Positions 23,901 through 37,820 of a stretch of 64,000 nt of DNA are shown here, piece after piece (the first letter of the stretch is position 1; every line of letters starts with the position of its first letter). The position numbers and the translations under genes were made by a program. Location: positions 558,001 to 622,000 of the forward strand of contig JALDNG010000040.1 in assembly GCA_024349245.1 (NCBI GenBank). Direction: 5' to 3'. The notes below the pieces were generated by a model. That model worked only from the letters and a program-made list of their open reading frames with translations. It did not search any database and was not told where the DNA came from. The DNA comes from Neodontobutis hainanensis (lineage: Eukaryota > Chordata > Actinopteri > Gobiiformes > Odontobutidae).

Positions 23901-26900
23901 TGATTTCTTGGTGTGTTATGTGCAAAGTTCACTGTAGGTCAGTAACTACATGTAGTTGTATATTTTTTTTGTTGAAGGTTTTATATGGTATTTGTATATT
24001 GTTAGTGTATTACCTGTAGGAGATTACTGTCTGGAGAACTGTATACAGCACACAGAATCAGATAAAAAAAAATAGCCTTTTAAAGTAGTATTCTAATGTT
24101 TTCACAAAGATCCCCAAAACTATGGCCACTTCATTATAAAATAATGAACTAAAATAAACTCAGTGTTGTTAATAGCACTTTTTCTCTGACAATTAAGACC
24201 TATACAGCTGTACCAGGGGCGGTGCAATGGGGGAGGCATCATGGGTAAGACACAGTGGGCAATTGCCTAGGGCCCCCAAACTCAGGGGCCCCCAAAGGCA
24301 CCTCTACACCAATATTTTTTAAATTTATGTAGCTGCAGATATTTGTATCAATAATAAATTTTTAAGATTTTTGATTAAAAATGTGCACAAAGTGTAGTGT
24401 TCATAGTAGGCCCCCCAGTCCCTTCAACCTGGGGCTATAAAAGGCTCTGAGCTGTACAGAATTTACTACAGGTAAAACACAACTACATACAAGTAGCACA
24501 TACAACCCTACTTCAAAAATCACTGAGAATTTTACCATAAAGAAACATTATATTTTATTTATTGTTAATGTGTAAAAAATAAACAGCGCTAAGACCCAAC
24601 TTGTGCAATTAATAACAATTTTATCTTTCCATAAAATTTGTATTTTACAACAATTAACAAACTGAAACCCTTACAAACTTTTTAGCTTATTAAAACTCAA
24701 ATACTACTTTTTTTTTTTACTTTGAGCCACCAATTTTCAAAAACTCATCTTTAACCTGAAAACGAGACGTACCAAAGGCCTCAATTCAAAACCTTGTGTA
24801 TCTATTACTGGCTTCTATGAATACTTCATTGTGTGTTGCAAATGTGAAAAATGAACCATGTTGTATAAACTTTTGCTGAGGCAGCCTGTAAAGTCGATTA
24901 ATTTGGAGTAATATAACCTAGAAAATAAAACTGACTTGTGTATTGCACACTAAACAAACTGTAAGCAAGTATGCATGTAACTATAGACAATAAATGGTAA
25001 ACAAAGTGGAAGTTGTCTGATCATTTTTTCTTGTCATTCTGTAATGTCAATGTTAAATACTTCTGACAAATCTGTTTTTCCAGCACCTTATGTCAATAAT
25101 GTGCCCACTAAATGCCAACAAAGTAATTTTGTTATCACTTTGCATCTTGAAATGAAAAGTGTCATTTTGCCACAGTGACGTACATTTAGGGATCATCGCT
25201 CGGGTTTTCATCAGCGCTGTGACACACCCATCACGGTCCAACTTCCATCTCTCCCTCGGTCTCTCGGCAGGAAGAACCAGTGGGTGCTGTTTGGTAGAGA
25301 GGAGTCATTTTGGAAAGGCAGATGGTGGCTCAGCAGAGAGGAAGAGAAAAGAGAGGTCAGTGGAAAATCAACAGCGCCACAGCTACACCCATAATTCTCT
25401 GAGAAGGGCTTTGTCTGTGGACGGCACTTGAGTCGAAGATAAAAACCCGGAGAAGAGAGGACCTTTTGCCTTTGTCTAAATTTTAGTCAATGTTATTTTG
25501 TAATCAAAGGCCCTGGGCTTTGCTTTATAACAGCTTTGTCACTGGAACTTGGGATCTAGTAACCAAATAATTGGAGCAGATATTAGGTTGTAAAAGTCAA
25601 TTTGGCAAATTCTGGACTTGTCTGGTACCTGGTTATTACATTTTTGTTTTTTCCTTTTAACCATTTTTGATAGATGCAAGACAGAAAACGGTCTGTGCTG
25701 TACCTAAGCACACTTCACTGTTGTTTGACTCCCATGTGAGTGCCTCCATTCTTGCCTGGAGGAGGTGGGCCCAGGTAATGTACAAGCATGTGCACAATAC
25801 ATTTACATGAAATTAATACTTCTCACTGGACATTAGGTTGTCTTCAAAGACCTCTGTTGTCAGTAGAAGAAGAAGATACTCACATTTATGCATTTATTTA
25901 AGTATCAGTGGTCCAGAAGTTTGATCTCTGGCAAAGCCCCCACTTTAAGTTTATCATTGAATTCTGAATAATGTCAAAATTTTTGCTGCCAACTTTTATC
26001 TCTATTAAGTAATATTATTTGAAAGTGGCAGTAACCTGTGCCTACTTCTTAAATACATTTTGTTTACTAGGTCAGCCTTTACACAGCAGCTAAAGGTGGA
26101 AGTAATTGTAATTATCTCTTTAAAGCCACAGGGTTAGTAATACCATTGTAGGAAAGGTCTCATTACAGCCACAGGACAAATGTCAAGTGCTTTTCGGAAA
26201 GGCCTTTGAACACTGCAAATTAACGTCTGAATAATAATAATCACCAATTCATGTGAAGGCCACTTCTGAGTCATTTCCTGACCCCATGTTGTCTTCTGCA
26301 TCCGATTAAAATTTCTAATGAGGCATGTGTTTGTGTGAGTAAGCCGTACAACAGATGCAGGGTGATCACATGTCCTTTTATTTATTTATTTTTTTTTTTA
26401 TCCTTGTCTTTCCAAAACACATGCATGTACACCAGGGTAATTTGCAGCACCCTGCAGCAGATGGCGGGGGAAGCTTTCTGACTCATAAAAGAGGCTGAGA
26501 GGTGGGTCGAGCGACGCTGGGAAAGGTAGGACTGACGAGAGAGGGCTGGTTTGTTTTGCTAACGCCGCTGTAGTGATGTGAAAAGAGGTGAAGTGGTTTG
26601 TGTACGTGTGGGTGGCTGTTGCCTCTGACTTTTATTTTTTTGTCCTCCCTCGTGTATACAGTTATGACAGTTCTTGTCTGCAACCACATGGGGGAGCTCA
26701 TACACTCTGTCTGGAGAACACTTAGAGGTGAGTCAAAGAGCTTCACACCACTGCTCAGGCTCTTATCAATGAAAGAAGAAAAAGACTGATTAAAGGGTAA
26801 ATTTAAACTCTCATGCGTCAGAGAGTATTTTTATAAAAATTGCAAGCTGAGCTGTAGATGGCTTTGAGGAAATTGACCTTTCCTCTATTATTATAGCCAA

Positions 26901-29900
26901 AGTTGTTAGAGAAACTATGGCTACCATAAGGTTACCATTAAGATAAGCATTGTATCTATCATGTATCACTATATATGTATATCCTGAAGTCCTTATACAG
27001 AGTCTATACCTGAAGCACTGTCCCAGGTACTTATTTATGGATGAAGACAAGCTTTCTGCATTTTCACAAAAGGTATAGGCACCATTCCACTTTTAGGTCT
27101 TTGAAGCTAACCGTGAACTAACAACAGACATAACCAGACCAAAAAATGTATTGGTTCAGAACAAAAAGAGTTTGTTCCTCGGCTAAACTAAACAACAGCT
27201 GCTTCTTACTTTTTTTTAATCATGCTTTGTTATAAAATACGTAAAACTGTAAATGACAATATATCATGAATTACTTTTAAACTGGCTTGACTGTTTACAT
27301 GTAGCGTTAACGTTAGGCCATTGGCTCTGGTACAAACTATGTTCCCTTCACTGTCTACTCCTTTGTGGAGAACAAAAGCTCACAGGTATGGTATATTAGT
27401 AATCTCTATGTTACTTGTGAGCACAGGACAGTTCATCCAAGCGCACCAAGGTCCAGTAGGAGTCCCCTGAACCAAAACCAAAACTCTAACCAGAACTGGC
27501 ATAGAGCCCGGCTGATGTAGAGGGGATAATAGGTTGCTATTAATTTTAGGGCGATGCAAGTGAAGTAAAATAAACACAAACTGGATGCAACTCCAGCAAA
27601 AGCAAAAAAGATTGTTGTGTATAATCAGGAAAATGAACATACACCAATTTAACGACAGCTCCTACTAATCTCCGCAATTTTAAGGTGCTGTGATGTAATT
27701 CTGTAGCAGAGGTTGCAAACTGTAGCAGCCTCTGAATGAACTGAGATCCAAATGTTGGCCATGACCCTGAATACATTTTCTGTTGAAATGGACTTAAATA
27801 TAACACATTTATTTTAATCATCTATTTCCTAGGTCAACCAGTACGTCTCAAAATCAGACACCATCGAACTAGTAAAACTGAGATTTTAATCAGATCTTGT
27901 TAATTATCCTAAAAGAACATTGGAGTAAGTTTTGTGCCACTAAATCCTGTTTAAACTTGAACTTATTTTGGCTCATAGGTTAATGAGTAAAAGTTAATAA
28001 TCTGTCTTTTTAATGTTCCCAAGGTCCCCCAAAACCCTTCGTACAAACCAGCAACACAAATCACTGATTTTAATTATAAGTATACAGTATGTAGTAGCAC
28101 TTAATAGCCTAAATCTAAATTCCCATTGTACCTTGAATCTTACTATTTGGCATATGAGAGGATTTGAAGGAATATTACTATTACTACTATTCATCTAAAG
28201 ATTGTGTGGCTCAAATATGATGGTGCTTGTAAATCATATGTGCTTTACAATTTCCGGTCAAAGTACTGCATCACTGGAGAAAACCCTCACATAAGCGGCC
28301 ATTTTTCCTCTTCCATTCCTCCTGTTTCTCTGTTTGTCTTTGCGTGAATGTCATATGGCTGTGTGACTTCTCTCTCCTGCCTCGCGCCGTTATGCAAGCA
28401 GGGAGTTTTAATAATTCACCAGAGTCTGTTTTATTTTATATTTTTATCTCCTCTACTCGCGGGGTTTCCTTAACACTACAGTGACCTGCAGTACTGACTC
28501 ACTCTCGCGGTCCCCACACACACTCGCGCCCACAGAATAATGTCAGACGAAGGCTCACGAAGCATAGACTCTAGAAAGATAGTGGACCAAGTAACTGTGA
28601 TGTCACCATAAAAAGTATAAAGTATAATTAAAAGGTTGAGGAAACTGCAACATCACATTTTATAAGTTAGCCATGGCTACCGCTTTTGTAGCTAGTGACA
28701 GTTGAGTGTTGCATAAGTAGGACACTTTGTAGAAGGTTTGTCAAGACGCTAACGGAGACTTCTCCCAAAGTCTTTAAAAGTACATCTTAGTTTCTCTAAA
28801 GTGGGATATTAGAAACATTTAATTACTTTATTTTATACTATACTGTTTTGCCAAAGTTATGTCAAACTGTGACAACATCCATATTAAAGTGAAATGGACG
28901 AGTGAAGGTAAAGCAGAGTTTATGAAGCCTGAAGTGATTTGAGTGCCATATTTGGAACAAGACCAAGTGATAATATGTAACAAAGATATGTTTTGTGACA
29001 GCCAGTACTCGGACAATTAGCTGGTATTGGCACTGATGAAAGGAGTCAAAGAAAGATTTGAAAATACATAAAGAGAGAACCTGGGGTAAAGCACGGATTG
29101 GCATGTTATTTGTCTCAAAATCTTCCAGTCCAGAATTAAAACTTGTAACTTATTTCATTTTCTAGATAGGGGTTTATGGGCTTGGAGCCAACCCTTGCCT
29201 TCAAAGTTTCTCTTCACAGCTGATCCCATGGTCCATTATTTCTGAATCCTAAGACACAAATACACCAAAATTCTGTCTCACAAAACACATCACAATTTCT
29301 TGCTTTCTTAACGCTTTATTTGGCAAATTATTCTCCATTTTTTTTCAATCTTTTTTTCTTTTTTACGTTATTTACAATAGTAAAAAATAAATCTTTCTCT
29401 TCAAAGTTTTACATTCGACATTTACAAGTGCAATGTGTAACATGTCCATCTCATAAAGTGCATTGTACTTTTTATTTCACATTGATTTAACCACCAAATA
29501 AAATACATTAACAAATAAATAGAAATAAATAAAACATGAATCAAGTACATTGTATTAAGTCCTCAACATCACAGTATCCAATAATGACCCTCGTTAGCTT
29601 TGAGGGCTAAAACCGGTGATGCTCGTGCACATGTGCTGCTCACAACTTGACCCATAGTAATGCATAAAACAATGTTATTTTCTATGAAGGCCATACTTGG
29701 TCCAATAGAAAAACTTAGCTCTGTATTGGTTTTCAATTTGTTTGACAATCTCTGAACGGTTGCCAAGTTATTAGGTTTCAGAGAGTTAGCCTAGCTCGAC
29801 TAGCAAACACCCCAAAAAAAATGTCTGTTCGGTTCATTTGCTGTAGGCACTCGTCCTAGACCCTGCTTTGTTTTGTAATCGAACATAAATGCTTGTGCTC

Positions 29901-30517
29901 AGACAAAATAACTCATAAAGATATAAAAATAGAATGAATGTGCGCTTAAAAAAGGCAGATGCTAACAAAGACTTGACTTACTCTCTTCCTGTTCCCTCTT
30001 TCCATTGCTTTTTATCTGCGACTATTTATAGTCAGAGCATGACCGACTATGGATTTGACGGGCCAAGGATAGAGAAGACAAACGAGGAGTGTAGAAGATA
30101 GTAAACGGAATGAATGGCTGGATATAAAGACAGAAAGTGCTCAAGGGAGAGAAGAGTAGGGACAAATAGGGGAATATTTGATAGAGCCTCTGAAGCAATG
30201 CAGGATGAGGATGTGTGGGCGGAAGAAAGCGGGACAGTTTTCAGAATGGAGTGAGGGGGATGTCTTTGAAACGACCTGTTCTGCCTTAGACACGACTCAG
30301 ACAAAATGACGTCACTGTAAAACTGACTCTGTGACGTGGGACAATGCTGTACGCAAGCGTCTCCTCATACCTTTTATGAAAAAACTCTTTTGCAGAAATA
30401 CTGATAGCCATTTTGTTGTTAAAGTGTACAGTTACAGGTAATCCGACAAAGTTTGGACTGTTAAAGTTGAGTTGTTGTATTGTTTTTTCTGTATGGTGAT
30501 TAATATCAAGGTCAAGC

Positions 30518-30610
30518 CCATAGACTGTATATGAAGATGGACAGTGTCTGGTTTTCAAAATGAGGTCACTCACTGCCCAGGTTTCTAGTCACCTGCGTCA
30601 CGTAGTCTTA
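30518..30610 (+). repeat. Fish MITE fragment with CATAGACTGTATAT motif
   Basis: The CCATAGACTGTATATGAAG start is a frequent interspersed motif in fish genomes. The remainder is too diverged to delimit, and no terminal repeats were found. Confidence 0.3.
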
Positions 30611-33600
30611 CTCCTTAGAGGCATCTACACATTTAGTTTGAGTAGTCACCCCATTTTTTGTCATTGTAGTGATAAGAAGGTGTGATCTCTTTCTTATTAG
30701 CTTAGTTTTTACTTTATGAAGGATGCTTTTTATCCTTTCACAAATAAAATCTTATGTAAGCTTTTTGAGACATTGTGCATTGTCTTCCCAAATTTCTGGC
30801 AGGGTTTTTATGCTCCTGCACCTGTCAGTGGATTCTTATTTAGAGACATGTTTGTGAAGGCTGATAAACAGATTATTTAACAAGTTATCTTGCCTTTTCT
30901 GTGGCTGCAGCATATATAGTAACAAGGCATTATGTGATAAAACCACATTTGAAACAATGCCACACATTGTAAAATACCACCTGAACACAATATGTACCAA
31001 TGTCACATGATGTAAACTTGACATAATGTTATAAAAGGTTGACATTTCTGTAATGGATCTATTACATCATGTGTTTATTACAGAGCGTCTTTGTTGAGTG
31101 AAATATTTGTGGTGGCAATATAATAATTGTGTGGATATAGTTCTTGTTTAATAAGACGTACATGTTCAATAATATTTCCAGAACTGGGCTTAAAAATGTT
31201 TTATGTAAAAATACAGTTGCTTTTGTCTGCTAATGTTAGCTGTGCTGCCCACTTAAACAGGAAGTAGACATTTTCTCTGTCTATTGTTTAGTCAAAAGCT
31301 CTGTATGGCGTCACAATGACAATACTTCACTCAAAGGCAAAATAACAAGCAAGGTTTTGTGTCATGTGATTGGCAAAAGATGTCTATAAACTAATGCTAA
31401 TGATACCAATTCCATTAATGACACTGTCCGTCTTTATATACAGTGTTCGGTAAATTCCTATGCATTTCCCTTTACTTTGAGGGTACTTTTTTTTTCTTGT
31501 ATACATATTCAACAAGGACTTTCACAAAAGCCATCCGATAAACGTGTATGTACACAAACCAAAAGTAAGACACTATAAAGTCAGAAAAAAATATGGCACT
31601 TTTTTCAGCATATTGGACACATTTTTTCTGCCGCAAAGAAACATTTGACATTTGTTTTATAGGAAGAATAGAGGAAGAAAACATTCACACGACGCACACT
31701 TCACACGACTCACAGCAGCGAACCATGTCCAGTAACTCATGCCCTGATGAACATTACAAAAATATACATTTCTGTACAGCATTGCATAAGAAAAAGAGCA
31801 AACACACACTCACTTGTACACTCTCTTTTTTTCTTTTTTTTAAAAACTTGAATTATAGTCCTGTATAGCATCTGACATAACCGCTCGGCGTGTTTGTGTT
31901 TACAGTGAGAGTTATGGTTCGATACAATTGGCTATGATCCCAGGGGTAGGACAAACACAGACGCACACAGTGAGTGGTCGCTCCACTCCTGCCCCAGGAT
32001 TGGTCGACTGAGAAGTGGCATATTCACAGATGAGTGTTATTAATTGTCTAAACAACCACTAAATGGACATGCCAGATGGGACAGGCACACATTACGCTGC
32101 TGCTATAGTTAGCACATGGTTAGAAAGGGCTTTGTCACGGCTTTATCATTGTACTGATTGTAAGTCTTTTAGTTTTGATCAAAATTGAATTCAGCCCTGT
32201 TTTATGCTTTCAATCAGGGTTTGTCAACCTTTGTTTTAAAAATACACCAGGTTTACGAAGGTCAAGTTCCTCGGTTAGCTTTGCTGTCAGCATCAGTGCT
32301 CAATGCTAGGTTGTAATAGCCAAATAAAAATGCCTTTAATATACTATTGATTTTCAGGATTAACTGATTTAGTGTAATTTTTTTTAAATGCCCATGTTGA
32401 GACGTGCTTGACGAGACAAGCTAATTTGTCTAGAGGCTCTCAGCTCTCTTAGCAGTTTCTTCCTTTGAATGTTATATGGTACTCCAGTGCTGACCAATCA
32501 GAGCCCAAAGTGTCTTTTGCAGCTTAAGGAAATAGGTGTTTTTGTGCTCTAGTTGAGTTGCAAAATAAAATTGTATTGTTCATTCCTATTATTACGCTCC
32601 TATTATTTAAAAGGTGGATTTTGTCAATTTTCTTCCCTAGTTTTTTGTGTCCCATCTAGCATCTCCACACACAGGTGACTACATACGTCTCAGGGTTTTG
32701 TGCGTACAGGAGGACTGTGTGCCAACAGGATCTGCATCCGGTCATCATGAAAAGGATTCAATTAACTCCCAGGGATCAATACTGCCGCGGCACCGCTGGC
32801 CAAGCACCAAACTTTATCGATCGCATATTTTAAGCATCAAAAAAGAACAGTATATTTGGGCAATCGAACATATTTCACTTCCAGACTGATGCAGATCTGG
32901 TGCCGTTTCGGTTGATCCAACACTGCAGTGACTGAGCAAAGAGAGAGAACAACTGGGAGATGTCAGACAATTTAACCATAACATCTGCATTCTATTGTTG
33001 ACCTGTGTCTTTTCAATCTAGTACAATGAATGTGCTTTTTATTTATATCAAATTTAGCAGACTTCTCTCACTCTTTATCCTCTCTCTTTCTCTGATTGTG
33101 GCTTTTGTACACAGCAAAATACAGTTGGACATTATTGCAAAGAGTTTTGTTCCAATAAGGCCAAAAAAAAAACAACAAAAAAAAGACACACAAGAGATTC
33201 TGCATTTAGCCGAGACTGATTGTTTGCTGCTGCCCAAAAATAGAAAACACTCCTAGTCTAAGGTTTAATTTACAGTGTAGAAAAAAAACGTAATACCTGC
33301 TTCACGTTTGCGCCATTTTCACTGTGTTCTTTGCTGTCAACTTTATTTGGTAAAGCACTGAATTTGGATTAGAAAAAAACTATTTTCTTATTGTGTGAAT
33401 TCTATTTTGAAACTCAAGCCCATAGAGTTTCTTTGAACTGTTTTTCCCAAGCCAGTACACCTCCTACACTTGGACACGAGCATCATGCCAACAGCTTAGT
33501 CATGCTCTCCAGAGCGAAAACTATCCATGTAGAGCAGAAATGCCAAACACGAGGTTCAGAGACCAAATACAGTCAAGTGCACATTGTCTTTCTCATTAAT

Positions 33601-33689
33601 TATCAATAATTTCACATGGAAAAGGCCAAGTAATAAATGACTAAAAGATATACATTGTTTGATGCCATAAAGTCTTTTTAATTGGCAGT

Positions 33690-33775
33690 TTTTTGTTGCA
33701 TCAGATTCCTCTTGTGTGAGCATCTACGGTAGCCTTGTAGGGACATGCTGTTTATGAATTAACCCAGTGGAAATG
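33690..33775 (+). repeat. Short dispersed element, copy 3
   Basis: TGTGTGAGCATCTACGGTAG then CCTTGTAGGGACATGCTG and an AACCCAGTGGAAAT tail match the copies near 4130 and 47970. Confidence 0.6.
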
Positions 33776-33984
33776 TTACACAATACAACTTTAGAAACAA
33801 AATAAATTTAGGTTAATTAAAATCCTAAATATGCAAGATTGCACGTTCAAAAAAGAAACATAAATCCACTGCAATGTTCGTCCACACTGGGCTATTTTTA
33901 ATGGGTTCTATTCAGCTTTAAATGTCTATTTTTTAAATGCAAGGTGTGTGATTTTTAAGGCTCCACTTTGTTCAACTGTTTTAT

Positions 33985-34195
33985 GACTCGAGACCGGTCT
34001 TGTGACTGTCTTAAGACCGTTCTTTTAAAGGCCTGGTCTCAGACGTCAAGAGCACGAGTGTTTTATTTGTCCACATCATTCCAGATACTAACCCCTTAAT
34101 AAGTTTGGTCAAAAACTGGTCTCAGATTGTTTGGGTTGTATAATTGTGGTCTTGATACGGTTTCCCGGTCAATGCAGTCTTGACTACAGTTGATT
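33985..34195. repeat. Degenerate repeat rich in AGACCGGTCTTG / GGTCTCAGA words
   Basis: Several alternating GAGACC, GGTCTTG and GACTACAGTTG-like words fit a common but diverged fish element in which 'tagtcttgactaca' recurs. Ends and duplications not found. Confidence 0.3.
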
Positions 34196-37100
34196 CAGGC
34201 TGCTTGTGAAAAAAAATAATAATAATTGAATGTGAACTATTTATTACACATTTTACTTTCACATTTTTACAATAGCTACTGAATTAACAGTATATTTGGC
34301 CTTGATATGATTCTCATTTACCGGTGCAGCCCTCAGTGGGATTGAGTTTGACATCGCTGATCATTTAAATGCAGATGGAGCCCGGCGGTAAATCATCTCA
34401 GTAGCTCATCCTCGCAGGACATCCCCTGTACATTAGGCCAACTCCCGGTGCCGTTATTACTGCAACGCAATTAACATTAGCGGGCCTCAACTTACATGAT
34501 GCCCTTTCTGCGGGAAACAACTTTATTCCGATCGGTTATGAGGTGGACGTGACCTAAGGTTGTGTCTCGCTCGGTTTTCCCATTTCATGCCGCGTCACCT
34601 CGCTTCTCATTAACACGAGCTTTCTGAGGGGCCCCGGGGCAGAGCTGCACTGCTTTTTTTTTTGAGGCGGTAAGTCGGGAAGTGAGCTACTGCTGAGCTG
34701 ACAGGCTGTGGGTAGGAAAATAAAAATGTTTGGCAAAGAACAGAAGCTTATCTGGACTACAGCTATGTTTATACTAATGTGTTTTCATTTAAACAGCGTT
34801 GCAGAATAAGAATAACCATATTGTTTTTCAGAAATGAGGACAATACATCCTATAGAAAGTACATTATTGATCTAGATTATATCAGATTTCAAATGTGAAG
34901 CATCTTTGTCTTGATTGCTTGCTTTGACACAAGCTAAAAGAAAATATGAACTATTAACATGAATTTTTAGTGTTTAAAGCAGAGGATTTGTGTTGGCAAA
35001 CCAACCAGCAGAAACCTGAGTGGCTTTCCTCTTTTTTAAAAGTCCAGTCCTTCATTTTCAATCTCTCTGTTTAGCTTGAGTTCTTATAATGCTAGAGTAG
35101 ACTAGAGTCATGAAAATGCATTAGCATAGACAATGCCTATAAGAAGCCACTGCTGTACAGCTTTATTATTATTTTGTTTCTGTCTCACTGTATACTTTGA
35201 TCTAAACTATACCATCACATCTGCTTTTTGCTAACACCCAGCAGAGTACAACGTGTACAAAACCAGCAGTCTACATGAAAAATGACCTATTGCATATGGA
35301 TTGTGCTCAGCGCCGGATAATGGATAATCAATGAGGCAATGGAGTTAGCATGCTGTCTCTAAATTTAGAGCAATGCTGTCTAAATACGCTCAGGTTCCCA
35401 TTGTCGTTGGCACAAACATCGGTGGATCTCACCTTGCTCTTGTACAAAGCCTTGTTTCATGCAGACTCCGTGGGGTGTACACTGGTTTTCTCATGCATAA
35501 TTTCAACGGCCGGGACAACAGTGCACTGTTATTGTCTTAACCCTTGGGCACTAGGACTAGACGCTTTATGAGCAAGCTTAGTTTTTTTATGTTCTTATTA
35601 TGGCACACTATGGGTTTGGCTCTCTGTTAGCCATTTGTTAAAGCCTCACAAGAAGTTTTAGCTGGACTGAGAAGACAGTGTTTAAATACCTTATGCAGTC
35701 TGTTTAAGTTTCAGTTGGCAGAAATGTAAAGTGACAGCAGGGATTTTTTTCTGATTCTTTTAAAGTATTCACGGCTAGATAGTTGTTTACCTGCTCCATG
35801 GCTGATTAGCAGAGGTGTACAGAATTACATTTGGTCATAAACATATGCTATTTCTAAGATGGTCTTGCAGCAGCGATTGGTGGACCAACACTGGTGGAAA
35901 GCAGCCCTGTATTTGTTTGTCACAAGTGACATATTCAGCAGAATAATTTACTTAACATACGCTGAAGCCTGACTGACCAAGATTTAAAAGACTATCCGCA
36001 AGCATCACTGTCATCACCCTACAAAACCCTAACATTGTCACTAAAAACAGAACAGGGCTCTGTTTCCGAATAGGCTACATATAAACATTGATAACGGCAT
36101 TACTTTTTTATAGGCCTGCCATTTCTGCAGCTTTTGTATTGCCTTCTATAGACACAAGCTATCACTGGGGCATTTTGTTTTGGTCGTCTCCTCAGTGCCC
36201 ATGGATCCCATAACTGGACATCGCAATTAAATTTATCTGTAGACAAATGGTCCACAGTCTTTGGTCAGTGTCATTTATAGCTCGTTTCAGTCAGTGATGG
36301 ATGATTTTTGTCCTGGACCATCTGACGTTATATTTCCACATTCAGGGACTGTCTGCTAAGTACGGTTGAAATCTTACGTCACTGGAGAGACAAAGGCGGT
36401 GCAGCACTCTAGTTTTCTCCCAGACAATTGAACTATAATGGATTTCTGCCAAATTCAAACTAAGAATGCAGCCTACTGAAGCTTCCCCTATGCTCTGCTC
36501 TTTGCATCTCTCTTTAACCTACTACCTACACAACCCTTTCTACACTGTATGTAGCACAAAAATAGCTGGATAATGGTTAAAAATAACTCCCAAACATGCC
36601 CTGGTAAAAAAACCTCCTCCCGTTTTCACATTAAGACGACGTAGAGAACAGTGTAGCCTAGTTTTTTGAGCGAAGCATTCCCAGGGCAGTGGCGCTGTCC
36701 TCGGTGCTGAATTCAGCTCTCTCTGTTTCACCGACACACAGCATCTGCCGGATGAGAAACCCTCCGACAGGGAGCACGTTTGATTTTATTCACTCGAAGG
36801 ACGCCACAAACCAGAGCCAATGTACAAAGCTGCCTCTAGGTTTTAACCTGATTATCAGTGCATTTTGGGCTGCGTAGATGTTGTTAAAGAGTATAGGACT
36901 CAAATGACTAATGGAAAGGATTGGTTTGTGTTTTCTGCTTAGCAAGGATGGAACTCTAAATTTGCTCAACAATTGAACCTTGGGTTTTTTTTCTTTATAC
37001 CCAGTGCTTATCTTGCATTAGACGTATTTAGTTATTTATTAAAAATTTCAAACAATAGGTTATATTTCTTTCTATGTTTGACTATAATCATGGGTTTTCT

Positions 37101-37820
37101 TTCATGGGTACATTGATTGTTCTCCTTTTTTGATAAAAGGCATGTGGTGTTCTTGGGCTTGAGAAAAAATCCAATTGGGCTTTGAAGTCAACTTAAATAA
37201 ATTACTGTAAAAACTGGTCATTGCTAATTGGTCCATCAGTAGCTTTTTTTTCTTTCCAGAGAAGACAGCAAAGACTTAGCTCATTGAGAATATTCAAGGT
37301 CATTCGTTGTATTTAGCTCATTGAATGGTCAAACCACTCAGCATTTTCAACACTATTTTAAAACCGTTTGTCTGCGTCTGATTGCATAACCTACCTCCCA
37401 AGCTTCGGTCCTGCTGAGGAGATTTAGGACAAGCCTTTCTAAACCCCACCTTCACATGAATGCTACTCTTTAAGAAGTAGTCTATACTTCTTGTACCCTT
37501 AAGAAGGTCAGTCAGCCAAGTCACCTGATGTCACCCCCACGCAACACCACCCCACCCCCTTTTCCTTCCCTTCTACAATATAATAATCATGTTTTGCAGT
37601 TGGTTTCATCTTCAAAAAAGTACATGTTCTTTGTTACCTTTATCTTGACCGCCTTCATATTTCTGTTGTGTTTTCTGTGGCCAACCCAGCCTTTGCCATT
37701 TGCTGTTAGATCCTCAAACAAGCTGTAGAGGACTGTCCACAGCCAAATCCTGTTACCGCTTCGTTATGCAACTCTGGCTCGGCATCAAGAATCTGGTCAA
37801 ACTCAAATCCATTTCTCTTG

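Larger units (their letters stand above)
20599..37820. other. wasf3 3' flank and wasf3-gpr12 intergenic region
   Basis: No gene recognised in 17 kb. The first 4.5 kb is AT-rich and may include a long wasf3 3' UTR. Elsewhere: a run of GGGGCCCCC-type sequence near 24215-24330 that looks like a fish interspersed repeat, a CATAGACTGTATATGAAGATGG motif at 30519-30540 common in fish MITEs, one copy of the short dispersed element near 33690-33775, and a degenerate AGACCGGTCTTG / GGTCTCAGA-rich stretch at 33985-34195 that resembles a common fish repeat. Short open frames look random. Confidence 0.6.

Noticed and set aside
24215..24330. hAT transposon starting CAGGGGCGGTGC
   Set aside because: The start resembles hAT ends, but no matching inverted end or 8-bp duplication was found.
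32647..32889. 80-codon open frame between wasf3 and gpr12
   Set aside because: No recognisable similarity, no exon-like splice sites and intergenic-like composition.
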